A stretch of DNA of 64,000 nucleotides. Origin: Candidatus Poribacteria bacterium. GTDB lineage: Bacteria > Poribacteria > WGA-4E > WGA-3G. Position 1 is the stretch's first letter, and every line of letters starts with the position of its first letter. The stretch covers positions 28,228-92,227 of the forward strand of contig JAJECN010000026.1 in the NCBI GenBank assembly GCA_022821965.1, in the 5' to 3' direction. Under the pieces are notes generated by a model that did not search any database, was not told where the DNA came from, and was given only the letters and a program-made list of their open reading frames with translations. Shown in pieces: positions 1-9,082 of this stretch. The position numbers were made by a program, and so were the translations under genes.

Positions 1-621
1 CTCGAAAATCCTATCATTTCTTACAACGGCGCGATGGTGCGACATGCAACAACCGGGGAGGTGTATCATCACACCCCTGTTCCGGCAGATTACGCGATGG
101 CAGTTGTCGATGACTGCGTCGAACAGAATTTACATCTCAATTTCTGTTTGAACGACGAGCTTTATGTCGCTGAACGGAACGCGTGGAGTGATCTCTACGA
201 AGCACGAACGGGTGTTCCAGCGACACCTGTCGGTAACCTACGCGAATTAGCGGGTGAAACACCGACGAAGATGCTTCTTATCCACACACCTGAAAAATTA
301 CAACCGCTTTTAGAGAGTTTTCAAACCAATTATGCGAAGAAACTTTATGTTACGCAGACCCAAGCAGAATATATTGAGTTTATGAATCCGGCAGTTACCA
401 AGGGACGCGCACTAACAGCCCTCGCCAATCAATTCAACATTCCAATGAATACGGTTGTTGCTTTTGGCGACAGTTACAACGATGAGAGTTTACTCAAAAC
501 AGCCGGGTTCGGCATAGCGATGGCAAACGCAGTTCCACCGATCCGTGCCTGTGCCGACCATATCACAACGACGAATGATGATCACGGGGTCGCAAAAGCC
601 GTATGGGAATTGATCTTATAA
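1..621 (+). CDS. HAD-IIB (Cof-type) phosphatase, 5' end outside window
   Basis: The reading frame is open from base 1, so the start and the first catalytic Asp motif lie upstream of the window. The first visible residues, NPIISYNGAMV, match the segment after motif I in Cof/HAD-IIB sugar phosphatases, where an S/T-x-NGA block precedes the cap domain. The C-terminal part carries K (TKGRAL) and the acidic motif GDSYNDESLL, the usual motif III/IV that binds Mg2+. HAD-IIB enzymes are cytoplasmic and dephosphorylate sugar phosphates or cofactors such as FMN or PLP; the substrate cannot be read from sequence. It converges on minE with about 60 bp between. Confidence 0.85.
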   Translation, partial: LENPIISYNGAMVRHATTGEVYHHTPVPADYAMAVVDDCVEQNLHLNFCLNDELYVAERNAWSDLYEARTGVPATPVGNLRELAGETPTKMLLIHTPEKLQPLLESFQTNYAKKLYVTQTQAEYIEFMNPAVTKGRALTALANQFNIPMNTVVAFGDSYNDESLLKTAGFGIAMANAVPPIRACADHITTTNDDHGVAKAVWELIL

Positions 622-682
622 TGTCTTCGTCCTGTATTCCCGCAGCTCTGTTTTCCACGCCTACAACTTTATTACCAGTTGG

Positions 683-955
683 TTATTGACCTACATTCAT
701 GTCGTGGAACTTTTTGTAAGGAAAGTCCGCGACAAGTACATAGGAATTTCCCTTCTGTTTCAAGGACACCTGAACAGAGTTGACCGAAAATTCAAAATAC
801 TTTGCCAGAACCTCTGCTAATTCATTGTGTAACCTTGTCATAAAGCGATCATCAACGTCCATCCTGTCTTGTGTAATGACAAGCTTCAAGCGTTGTTTGG
901 CGATATTACTGGATTTGGGTCTTCGCCCGAATAGTTGTTTTATGCTTATATTCAT
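683..955 (-). CDS. minE: Cell division topological specificity factor MinE
   Basis: A 90-residue protein of normal MinE length. The N-terminal part holds the anti-MinCD segment AKQRLKLVITQDR (consensus AKxRLKxxxxxDR), and the C-terminal half is the beta-rich topological specificity domain. MinE stimulates the MinD ATPase at the membrane and drives the pole-to-pole oscillation that keeps the division inhibitor MinC away from mid-cell. It starts 11 bp after the minD stop, with AAGGAG upstream that lies inside the minD 3' end, so it is the last gene of a minC-minD-minE operon on the minus strand. Confidence 0.93.
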   Translation of the reverse strand: MNISIKQLFGRRPKSSNIAKQRLKLVITQDRMDVDDRFMTRLHNELAEVLAKYFEFSVNSVQVSLKQKGNSYVLVADFPYKKFHDMNVGQ

Positions 956-966
956 CGGGGGACTCC

Positions 967-1761
967 TTATCTCTTTCTTGTGAACCAGTTTACAATATTC
1001 GTAAGCAAGCCTTTATGCTCCAAGTCGGGGATCGGGATTCGTTGTCCGGTGAGTCGCCGGGCAATACGCATATAAGCCTGGGACCCCGGTGAAGTGTCTT
1101 CATACACCAAAGGAATCCCTCGGTTTGTGGAAGTGATTACACCACTATCTTCTGGAACAATACCGATCAAATCTATATTGAGGATGTCCAAAACATCGGC
1201 TTGATCCATCATACTGCCGTTCCCTACGAGTTCCGGGGAGAAGCGGTTTAATATGAGATTAATCGGTTCGATTCTTTCGTTTTGCAACAACCCAATAATC
1301 CGGTCAGCATCCCGAATTGCGGAGACATCCGGGGTCGTGACAACGATGGCTTCGTCAGCACCGGCGGAGGCATTACTAAAACCGCGCTCAATCCCTGCTG
1401 GCGAATCGACCAACACAAAATCGTGGGTTGTCCGCAATTTGTCACAAATCGCTTTCATTTGTGCCGGTTGGATGTCGTCTTTGTTGTTTTTCTGGGATGC
1501 TGCGAGTAGCATCAGTCCATCAACGCGTCGATCTTTGACAAGAGCTTTGCTGAGTTCACACTGCTTTTCGATGACATCCATTGAAGTGTAAACAATTCGA
1601 CTCTCAAGTCCCATGACGATATCCAGATTCCGAAGCCCGACATCTGCATCGACAACCGCGACTGTTTTACCGAGAAGTGCGAGTGCTGTCCCTAAATTGG
1701 CAGTAGAGGTTGTTTTTCCGACCCCTCCCTTGCCTGATGTCACTACGATTACTTTTCCCAT
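967..1761 (-). CDS. minD: Septum site-determining ATPase MinD
   Basis: A 264-residue ParA/MinD ATPase. The deviant Walker A KGGVGKTTST is near residue 11, followed by the DADVGLRNLD switch and the VDSPAGIERG switch II region. The last dozen residues (LLTNIVNWFTRKR) form the amphipathic membrane-targeting helix expected of MinD. In the ATP form it dimerises on the inner membrane and recruits MinC, then MinE. Its ATG is preceded by AAGGAGG at normal spacing, 17 bp after minC. Nothing unusual is seen. Confidence 0.96.
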   Translation of the reverse strand: MGKVIVVTSGKGGVGKTTSTANLGTALALLGKTVAVVDADVGLRNLDIVMGLESRIVYTSMDVIEKQCELSKALVKDRRVDGLMLLAASQKNNKDDIQPAQMKAICDKLRTTHDFVLVDSPAGIERGFSNASAGADEAIVVTTPDVSAIRDADRIIGLLQNERIEPINLILNRFSPELVGNGSMMDQADVLDILNIDLIGIVPEDSGVITSTNRGIPLVYEDTSPGSQAYMRIARRLTGQRIPIPDLEHKGLLTNIVNWFTRKR

Positions 1762-1778
1762 AGTCGGGACCTCCTTTA

Positions 1779-2450
1779 TTAAAACTTAACGAATTTTTCA
1801 ACAATAATTACATCTTCTACCCCAACGCGCGCTATTTCTGGATAACCGCGGGGTTTTTGACCAATCGGTTGGCGATTTGCGAAGCTACCAATCTGAAGTT
1901 GGACCGGAATTAATTCCATAGCGATAACGACAGCGGATAACCTACCATTTGTTCCAGCGTGTGCGTTCCCGCGGAGAGCACCGAGCACAACAATATCTCC
2001 ACCGGCTCTCACTTCACCGCCCGAATTCACATCACCGTAGATAATAAGGCTTCCTTGTGGAAAATCTTCTGTTTGTCCCGAGCGAATTGTGTACGGCACA
2101 ATCCTTGCAGGTTCGCTATCGCGACTGTCCTGCACTTCTGCTATTTGTGAAATAGTGTGGGTCGTTGGTGCAGCAGCAATAGGTGGAGCCTGTTGTTCAT
2201 CGACGGATTCGATGCTTCGCACTGTCAGATTATAGGTCTCTTGGAGTTTAGATCTTAAGTACGCTATCTCCTCCTCTTTCAGCGTTGGACACTTAAGATC
2301 AATCTGCACAGATGCCCCAATTAAAGGACGATTCATCCGAGACATTTCCTGTTGAATAGCTGCTTCAACTTCCGTGATAGACAGGTGAGGCCTGATAATC
2401 AGGTGCAAGCCATCCCTATATGCTCTGAGTGCCACAATGGAGTTTGCCAT
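1779..2450 (-). CDS. minC: Septum site-determining protein MinC
   Basis: A 223-residue protein with the two-domain MinC layout: a divergent N-terminal FtsZ-inhibiting domain (about 1-105) and a C-terminal beta-helix (about 115-220). The C-terminal half carries the family features GDVNSGGEVRAGGDIVVLG, GNAHAG and AMELIPVQLQIG, the surface that binds MinD and other MinC molecules. Role: blocks FtsZ ring assembly near the poles. First gene of minCDE. It lies 84 bp downstream of the LarA-like gene on the same strand with no strong promoter between, so read-through from that gene is possible. Confidence 0.92.
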   Translation of the reverse strand: MANSIVALRAYRDGLHLIIRPHLSITEVEAAIQQEMSRMNRPLIGASVQIDLKCPTLKEEEIAYLRSKLQETYNLTVRSIESVDEQQAPPIAAAPTTHTISQIAEVQDSRDSEPARIVPYTIRSGQTEDFPQGSLIIYGDVNSGGEVRAGGDIVVLGALRGNAHAGTNGRLSAVVIAMELIPVQLQIGSFANRQPIGQKPRGYPEIARVGVEDVIIVEKFVKF

Positions 2451-2534
2451 TTTGCTACTTTAACCTCAACTTTCACGTTATTGAGGCTGTTTCCTCAGTG
2501 GACGCGACCTTTCAATCGCGAATTCTATGTGCTA

Positions 2535-3812
2535 TTAATTCCCCGCCAACTGTGCTAAGACATAAGGTCCTTCAGGAATCACTGCGATTTGGACATCTTC
2601 TCCATATCGCGTTAAGAGTTCTTCAATGCCTTCCTGTGCACTTTTCAAGGGATGCACAAACAGCTTTGCGCGCTGGTGATACGGAATTCCATCGGTATAA
2701 AAATAGATATCTGCCTTCCGTGCAACCTTCGCCAATTCTTCCAATTGCCATTGATCGATGACAAAGTTTGCTGGATTGTAAAGCCTTTGTACAAAAGCAG
2801 TTAAATCATCCGTTTTGAAAATCAGATCTGTGAACGGTTTGCTACCAATACCCTCGCTACATGCTGCGACAAGCAGAATACTACCACCCTGTTTTACAAT
2901 CTCGACGGCAGTCAGTAAACCTTTGATTGCTTGATAGAAAGTTGTATCTAACGGGTAGCCCGCACTCGAAACGACAACAGCATCCGCTGCCACAGGTACG
3001 GTAACCTTCGCGTGTTCCTCAACAAACGCCGCGCCGACACGGTGTGATTCGACCAGGTCGCCCGCGAAAACCCCTGTGATCCGACGCTGCTTATCAATTG
3101 CGACGTTCAGGTTGAAATCAGCCCCAGCCATCAGTGCGATTTCTGTGGCTTCTATATGAAACGGATTTCCCTCCAGAATCCCGACAGCTGATTTCGGATG
3201 CTCCATCAGTTCGGGACCGTGCATCACCTTCATTGTCTCAACTGAGGCGATTCCTGGACAAATTGCCTTCCTACCGCCAGAATAACCTGCCATCAGGTGA
3301 GGTTCGATCAATCCGGTGGTAATTTTCAGATCCGCTTCGAGATAAGTCTTATCAATGTGGACTGGGGTGCCGTTCTGTGTTTTGCCTAAATATGCGTGCG
3401 TCTCTGGCTTCTGTGAAAAATGGTTGACAATGCGATACGTCTTCATAATATCGCTTCCAACCATCGTTTCGAGTTCTTCCGCATCGTTGGGACGGTGGAT
3501 ACCGGTCGCAATGAGGATCGTAATTTTTTCGCGTGGAATGCCGGTTTGTTCAAGCACTTCCAACATCGGAGGGAGAATGACTTTGTTAGGCACGGGTCGA
3601 GTTATGTCAGAGATCACAATGCATGCTGACGCTCGACCTTTTCCTATCTCAGCTAAGGGTTGTGAGGCAATAGGGTGCGCAATCGCCTCCCGAACGGCTC
3701 TGGCTTCGTCCGACAGCGGACTGCTTTCCGAAATTTCGAGAACCTTGGCTACATTCTTATCCGGAATTTCGATAGGTAAAATTCCGGTGCCATATCTCAT
3801 TTCCACTTTCAT
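2535..3812 (-). CDS. LarA-family nickel-dependent racemase-like protein (DUF2088)
   Basis: A 425-residue protein of the lactate racemase family. The N-terminal DUF2088 domain contains ISDITRPVPN and TGIHRPNDAEE. The next segment GLIEPHLMAGYSGGRKAICPG aligns with the LarA block holding the catalytic His and the Lys that anchors the nickel-pincer cofactor, and MHGPELMEHP supplies the later His. Known LarA epimerises lactate, and relatives act on other 2-hydroxy acids, so the substrate is open. No larB, larC or larE cofactor genes are near. It has its own minus-strand promoter and precedes minC. Confidence 0.8.
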   Translation of the reverse strand: MKVEMRYGTGILPIEIPDKNVAKVLEISESSPLSDEARAVREAIAHPIASQPLAEIGKGRASACIVISDITRPVPNKVILPPMLEVLEQTGIPREKITILIATGIHRPNDAEELETMVGSDIMKTYRIVNHFSQKPETHAYLGKTQNGTPVHIDKTYLEADLKITTGLIEPHLMAGYSGGRKAICPGIASVETMKVMHGPELMEHPKSAVGILEGNPFHIEATEIALMAGADFNLNVAIDKQRRITGVFAGDLVESHRVGAAFVEEHAKVTVPVAADAVVVSSAGYPLDTTFYQAIKGLLTAVEIVKQGGSILLVAACSEGIGSKPFTDLIFKTDDLTAFVQRLYNPANFVIDQWQLEELAKVARKADIYFYTDGIPYHQRAKLFVHPLKSAQEGIEELLTRYGEDVQIAVIPEGPYVLAQLAGN

Positions 3813-3893
3813 GTTGGAAGCTTAACCTTTCAGTCTAATTGCGCGCGGTGTGGATACAAGCATACCACTGAATAAAAACTAATCCCTCTCAAT

Positions 3894-3922
3894 ATTATAC
3901 CAATTTTTCATAAAAAATGCAA
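3894..3922 (-). promoter_or_regulatory. Sigma70-type promoter for the LarA-like gene
   Basis: On the minus strand TTGCAT and TATAAT are separated by 17 bp, and TGG directly before the -10 gives an extended -10 element. It lies about 80 bp upstream of the LarA-like start. Confidence 0.6.
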
Positions 3923-4049
3923 ATTTATTTCGTTTATATACTAATCTTACCAAATTCTACGGAATTTTTACGCACTTTATGCAACCAAATGTAATCTTTT
4001 AAATGTGGAAACCGGAAACCGAATCGCCCAGGATTCGTAATTTAGAGAC

Positions 4050-4078
4050 TTGACTTTTTTGACACAACATGTTAAAAT
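4050..4078 (+). promoter_or_regulatory. Sigma70-type promoter for the 4169 gene
   Basis: TTGACT and TAAAAT with a 17-bp spacer, about 90 bp upstream of the ATG at 4169. Confidence 0.55.
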
Positions 4079-4168
4079 TGTTGAATAGAATATGTCTACC
4101 CAACCGATAAAATTCTCAAAACGGATTGCGGACAAAAATTTACGATCACAACGGAGAAAGAGACTGAT

Positions 4169-4552
4169 ATGCACCGCATTGAAATTACCACCAAACCCAA
4201 CGGCGCGGGACGTAATTGGTTAGAAGTTGGAAATTTTGAAACAGACGCACTTGGTCGCAAACAGTGGGTTAAAAAAAACGTGCCGCATCAAGAATCAAAG
4301 TTAACCGTTGATAGGCAGTATTCGCCCCGTGGTGAAACGATTGACTGGATCGTTATTATTCCTGAAAACTACCCGTTTACACTCGTCAAGGTTACTTATG
4401 ATCGGCTCAATCCGAAGGAACTTGAGGTGCTTTGGGATCCGGATGCAGCAACGTCGCAATCCGAAACCGACCGTGAGGAGAAAATTAAACGCGTCTTTGA
4501 ACTTGCTGCTGGCAACGATGAACTCACTACGCTTCTGAAGGAGCTGCTCTAA
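4169..4552 (+). CDS. Hypothetical protein, 127 aa
   Basis: Not recognised. It is a soluble, charged protein without a signal peptide or membrane segment. The N-terminal two thirds look like a beta-rich fold (alternating hydrophobic stretches such as IDWIVIIPENYPFTLVKVTY); the last 35 residues are acidic then helical (TDREEKIKRVFELAAG). The ATG has GGAGA at suitable distance and its own promoter, and it is convergent with the nucleotidyltransferase gene with only 7 bp between stops. The clear promoter and ribosome site argue that it is expressed. Confidence 0.65.
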   Translation: MHRIEITTKPNGAGRNWLEVGNFETDALGRKQWVKKNVPHQESKLTVDRQYSPRGETIDWIVIIPENYPFTLVKVTYDRLNPKELEVLWDPDAATSQSETDREEKIKRVFELAAGNDELTTLLKELL

Positions 4553-4559
4553 CCTTCAC

Positions 4560-5960
4560 CTACCATCCGTACCGCTCCGGTCCCCAAGATTTTGTCACCA
4601 ATTCCTGTTTTGCCATTATCATTGTTTTGCTTGGAACATCGTCGTATAGGATCACGCCGGGTCCTACGACGCTGTAGGAGCCGATGCGTCTACCGGGCAT
4701 TATTATCGCATTAACGCCAGTGCGGCAATAGTCTCCCATATAGGTGGCGTTTGCCCCGTAAGGTGGAACTTCGTAACGGCCTTCCACCTGCATCGGTGTA
4801 TCCTTGTCGTCGAATCGGAGGGTACCACACACCGTCGCCGCGCCGATATCGGTCGCACATCCGAAAACGCCGGACATCTCACAGTAGTGATAGAGATAAA
4901 CCTTGTCAAACAGGACACCCGCCATCTCGGCACCGTGCCCAATAATACATCGGTTTCCGATGGCACTGCTGTCGACATCGCAATAATCGCTGATCCTGCA
5001 CTGATCGCCGACGAAAATATTTCCGTGTAGAATGGCACCGTTCGTTATGTTGTTGTTCGCGCCTGCGATGAGAGTTCCATTAATGACGACGCGAGGACCA
5101 ATCACAGAGTTTTTTCCTAAAACGACGTGTCCATTAATTTCAGCGGCATCCGAGATTGTGGCACCTGTCGCAATCTGATCTTCGGTAACCTGTTTCGCAA
5201 GGTGGTCAACCAAACGTTTGTTCGCCTCTAACACGTGCCACGGCTTGTCAACGTCAACAAAGAAATCTTCCGCTTGAACTGTCAGCACTGTACGTCCATC
5301 GTCAACCATGAGTTGCATAGATTGCGCGATTTCGGATTCCGGGGGCGGCATCCCACCGACAGGGACCCGTGTAACGATGCCGGGGTTTCTTAAGAGGTAA
5401 GGTGTTACAGTCGGACGAAAGGCGTAGACACCACAGAGTCGGTGTGAACCGCCACGCGGGTGTCCCTCAATACCGGTAAGCATTGAGACGCTTTTGCCCT
5501 CTAATTCCATCGTACCGACACCGGCACCCAGCCAGTCGCTTGCGTCTTCATTACCGAGCGGTTGCACTAATGCCGCCGCTTCCGCATTATGCGAACAAAC
5601 CACGTTAATCAGATTACGAAAATTGTCAGGGGTGGTTACAATATCACCATAAACCACAAGATAGGGTTCATCTTCAAGCAGATCCAGTGCGGTTAGCACT
5701 GCGCTCGCGGTTCCGTCAATGGGGTGCTGTGTGACAAAGGTAACGCTCGGTAGGTCAGCGAGTGCACCACGCACCTGTTGTGCATAGTGTCCCACCACAA
5801 CGATAATTCGCTGGCATCCGACCTCAATCAGATTATCGACAACGCGACGGACTATCGGCGTGTTGGCAACAGGAATCGTACATTTCTGTCGAAATTCCCC
5901 GTAGGGCCACACCTTCCGTCCTAATCCTGCGGCGAGTACGATCGCCGTTTTTATCTCCAT
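4560..5960 (-). CDS. Sugar-1-phosphate nucleotidylyltransferase with left-handed beta-helix domain
   Basis: A 466-residue two-domain protein. Residues 1 to about 250 are a nucleotidyltransferase domain: IVLAAGLGRKVWPYG is a variant of the LAAGxGxR nucleotide-binding loop with K after R, followed by QKCTIPVANTPI with the catalytic-type Lys, and VVYGDIV with the metal Asp. Residues about 265-440 hold hexapeptide repeats (INGHVVLG, IGPRVVING, GNIFVGD, and so on) that form a left-handed beta-helix. The layout resembles GlmU and archaeal bifunctional enzymes that make NDP-sugars; sugar and acetyltransferase activity are not determined. It starts one base after the bioD stop, so the two are co-transcribed. 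Confidence 0.8.
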   Translation of the reverse strand: MEIKTAIVLAAGLGRKVWPYGEFRQKCTIPVANTPIVRRVVDNLIEVGCQRIIVVVGHYAQQVRGALADLPSVTFVTQHPIDGTASAVLTALDLLEDEPYLVVYGDIVTTPDNFRNLINVVCSHNAEAAALVQPLGNEDASDWLGAGVGTMELEGKSVSMLTGIEGHPRGGSHRLCGVYAFRPTVTPYLLRNPGIVTRVPVGGMPPPESEIAQSMQLMVDDGRTVLTVQAEDFFVDVDKPWHVLEANKRLVDHLAKQVTEDQIATGATISDAAEINGHVVLGKNSVIGPRVVINGTLIAGANNNITNGAILHGNIFVGDQCRISDYCDVDSSAIGNRCIIGHGAEMAGVLFDKVYLYHYCEMSGVFGCATDIGAATVCGTLRFDDKDTPMQVEGRYEVPPYGANATYMGDYCRTGVNAIIMPGRRIGSYSVVGPGVILYDDVPSKTMIMAKQELVTKSWGPERYGW

Positions 5961-5961
5961 A

Positions 5962-6735
<774 letters not shown>

Positions 6736-6772
6736 TTAACCCATAAATAATATTACACAGAGAAGGAAATGC

Positions 6773-8518
6773 ATGGCGAATTATCAAGAATTAGCAAATC
6801 TGGTTTGGAATGTAGCAGACGATGTGCTCAGAGGACTTTTCAAACCGCACGAATACGGCGACATCACCCTCCCGTTTCTGGTGCTGCGCCGATTGGACTG
6901 CATCTTAGACGAGGACGGACGAAAAGAGAAAGCCATCAATACCTACAACGCGTTTAAGGACAAAGTGTCCGAAGAAATGCTACCGCCGATTATCCTGAGA
7001 GCGGTAAACACCAGCTTCTACAACACCTCCCAATACGACCTATCCCGACTGACAGAAGACCCAACCAACATCCGCCTCAATTTTGAGAATTACCGCAACG
7101 GATTCAGTCAAGACGTGCGCGACATCATTGAAAACTTCAATCTCGATGGATTTATTGAGCGATTGGACAGAAACAACCGACTGTTTATCTTCTGCGATAA
7201 GTTCACCGAAATCGACTTACATCCCGATAAGGTGGATAACCACACGATGGGACAAGTCTTTGAGGAGCTGCTCCGCCGATTTTCCGAGATGTCCAACGAA
7301 ACCAGTGGGGAGCACTACACGCCGCGGGATGTCGTGCGGTTACTGGTTTCGCTATTGTTTGCGGAACACCGTGAAGATCTACGCGGGCAGGGGGTTATCC
7401 GCAGCATCTTCGATCCGTGTTGTGGGACAGGCGGCATGTTGACCGTTGGGAAGGAGTACTTCCGCGAACAGATTAATCCGAATGCTGACATTCGGCTGTT
7501 GGGTCAAGAACTGAACGCGCAGACCTACGCCATCTGCAAGTCGGATATGCTCATTACTGGCGAGGACCCGGACAATATTCGACACGGTTCCAGTCTCTCC
7601 GAGGATCAATTTCAAGGACAACGTTTCGATTATATGATAACAAATCCACCCTTCGGTGTGAGTTGGAAGTCCGATGAAGCGGCTGTGAAAGCGGACGCGC
7701 AGACCGCCAACGGCAGATTCTCAGCAGGTACGCCGCGCTCCTCCGATGGGGCGTTGCTGTTCCTGCAACACATGCTCTCTAAAATGGAAGAGCGCGGGAG
7801 TCGGGTTGGAATCGTCTTTAACGGGTCGCCGCTTTTTACAGGGGATGCCGGTAGCGGTGAGAGTGAAATCCGACGCTGGATTATCGAAAACGACTGGCTG
7901 GAGTGTATTATTGCGCTGCCTGAAAAGTTGTTCTTCAACACCAGTATTGCCACCTATATCTGGATCTTAACGAATCGAAAATCGGAGGCACGACAGGGCA
8001 AAATACAACTGATTAACGCTGTTGACTTCCGCGACGAGATGAAAAGGAATCTCGGAGACAAGAACGTTTTCATCTCCGATAATCATATCCGTCAAATAGT
8101 GGAACTCTACACCAACTTTGAAGAAACCGAACACGCCAAAATTTATCCAAACGACTTTTTCGGTTATACAAAAGTAACGGTTGAGAGACCGCTCATTGAA
8201 AGGCAGGAGATTCTCGGAGAGGAACAGGAATTCGTTGTCAGGGACAAGAAGGGCAATCCTAAACCCGATACCAAGCTCCGAGACTATGAGCGCGTTCCGC
8301 TCACAGAGAACATTGAAGATTACTACCAACGAGAAGTGAAACCGCACCTACCGGACAGTTGGATAGACAGGAAGAAGGATAAGGTGGGCTATGAAATCAA
8401 CTTCAATCGGTATTTCTACCAGTACACACCGCTGCGTTCACTGGAGGAGATTGCAGAGGAAATGCTGGCTCTTGAACGGAAAAGTGAAGGCTTGCTGAAT
8501 GAGGTGTTGGGGTTATGA
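6773..8518 (+). CDS. hsdM: Type I restriction-modification DNA methyltransferase subunit HsdM
   Basis: A 581-residue N6-adenine methyltransferase. The N-terminal helical domain (about 1-130) precedes the catalytic domain with motif I DPCCGTGGML at residue 214 and motif IV NPPF at 291-294. HsdM methylates the recognition site and with HsdS and HsdR forms the restriction complex. The ATG follows GAAGGA. The stop TGA is contained in TTATGA, so an ATG overlapped the stop, which is typical when a downstream gene was once translationally coupled. Today the next coding sequence is more than 560 bp away. The other subunits follow at 14.6 and 17.5 kb. Confidence 0.95.
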   Translation: MANYQELANLVWNVADDVLRGLFKPHEYGDITLPFLVLRRLDCILDEDGRKEKAINTYNAFKDKVSEEMLPPIILRAVNTSFYNTSQYDLSRLTEDPTNIRLNFENYRNGFSQDVRDIIENFNLDGFIERLDRNNRLFIFCDKFTEIDLHPDKVDNHTMGQVFEELLRRFSEMSNETSGEHYTPRDVVRLLVSLLFAEHREDLRGQGVIRSIFDPCCGTGGMLTVGKEYFREQINPNADIRLLGQELNAQTYAICKSDMLITGEDPDNIRHGSSLSEDQFQGQRFDYMITNPPFGVSWKSDEAAVKADAQTANGRFSAGTPRSSDGALLFLQHMLSKMEERGSRVGIVFNGSPLFTGDAGSGESEIRRWIIENDWLECIIALPEKLFFNTSIATYIWILTNRKSEARQGKIQLINAVDFRDEMKRNLGDKNVFISDNHIRQIVELYTNFEETEHAKIYPNDFFGYTKVTVERPLIERQEILGEEQEFVVRDKKGNPKPDTKLRDYERVPLTENIEDYYQREVKPHLPDSWIDRKKDKVGYEINFNRYFYQYTPLRSLEEIAEEMLALERKSEGLLNEVLGL

Positions 8519-8520
8519 AG
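8479..8520 (+). repeat. hsdM 3' end, original copy of a 42-bp duplication
   Basis: The last 40 bases of hsdM plus two bases match 12055-12096 at 39 of 42 positions. The second copy lies at the far end of the accessory block, outside any methyltransferase gene. Confidence 0.75.
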
Positions 8521-8550
8521 TCTCTGGTATAACGAAGGGAGCAGAGTAGA

Positions 8551-8603
8551 TCGGGATTCCAGAGGCATTCAATTCTCCTGTAGGAGGGATTTCCGAATCC
8601 CGA
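8551..8603. repeat. Inverted repeat TCGGGATTC / GAATCCCGA
   Basis: Perfect 9-bp arms at 8551-8559 and 8595-8603 enclose a GGAGGGA-containing loop. There is no T-tract after it, so it is not a clear terminator; it looks like a small dispersed intergenic repeat. Confidence 0.5.
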
Positions 8604-8700
8604 CATACCACAGTCGGAGGTATCTCCGCGTCACTACTTCTCCGATAACCCCCACGAAAAACTGACAATTGAATGGCTCTGATCGGGATTCATAGTTTAC

Positions 8701-8730
8701 TTGGTAGAGAGGAAAAAAATGTGTTATAAT
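8701..8730 (+). promoter_or_regulatory. Promoter-like TTGGTA-18-TATAAT
   Basis: The -10 is perfect, the -35 imperfect, the spacer 18 bp. The next plus-strand gene starts 350 bp later, beyond the MITE-like element, so the target is uncertain. Confidence 0.35.
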
Positions 8731-8794
8731 ACCTTAAGATTAAAGATTTTTTAGTCTTAATCAGCCTTTTCAGAGGCGAGAAGACTATAAATAA

Positions 8795-8917
8795 TAGGAC
8801 TTACGCATTGCTTCTTAAAGTCCCCCTGATAAGGGGGATTTAGGGGGTTAAAAATATGGAAAATACCGCTTTTTCGCGTCTAAATGTTCAATATTTGCTC
8901 AGTTTGCGTAAGTCCTA
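8795..8917. mobile_element. MITE-like element with 13-bp terminal inverted repeats
   Basis: TAGGACTTACGCA at 8795-8807 is perfectly inverted at 8905-8917. If the outer TA is the target duplication, the core is GGACTTACGCA-ended, as in TA-targeting elements such as the IS630/Tc1 group. The 123-bp body carries no gene, but has a C/G-rich inverted segment (TCCCCCTGATAAGGGGGA). One end of the same type occurs alone at 48225-48238. Assignment to a transposase family is inference, since no autonomous partner is in the window. Confidence 0.7.
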
Positions 8918-9082
8918 AATAAAATATATGTTGAACGTTTAACGATAGCGAAAAAGGAACGGAAATATCTAAATGAGTGGTTGTTTAGTATAAAACCTGA
9001 AATCAGTGAGTTTATTCAAACTCACCTACTTAACGCGAAACTCACGCAAAAGTGAAATTCATTCTATAGGAGGATGAACGAC

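Larger units (their letters stand above)
3813..4168. other. AT-rich intergenic region with divergent promoters
   Basis: About 355 bp between the LarA-like gene (minus) and the small gene at 4169 (plus). It is clearly more AT-rich than the flanking genes. It holds one promoter for each side and otherwise nothing recognised. A short minus-strand frame in it has no ribosome site and no family features, so it is not called. Confidence 0.6.
8519..9082. other. Intergenic region after hsdM
   Basis: About 560 bp without a convincing gene. It contains a 9-bp inverted repeat, a promoter-like pair and a 123-bp MITE-like element, each listed separately, and a TTAAGA/TCTTAA hairpin at 8734-8760 after the promoter-like site. 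Confidence 0.6.

Noticed and set aside
3977..4174. 65-codon minus-strand frame
   Set aside because: AT-rich intergenic sequence covering the plus-strand promoter; no ribosome site.
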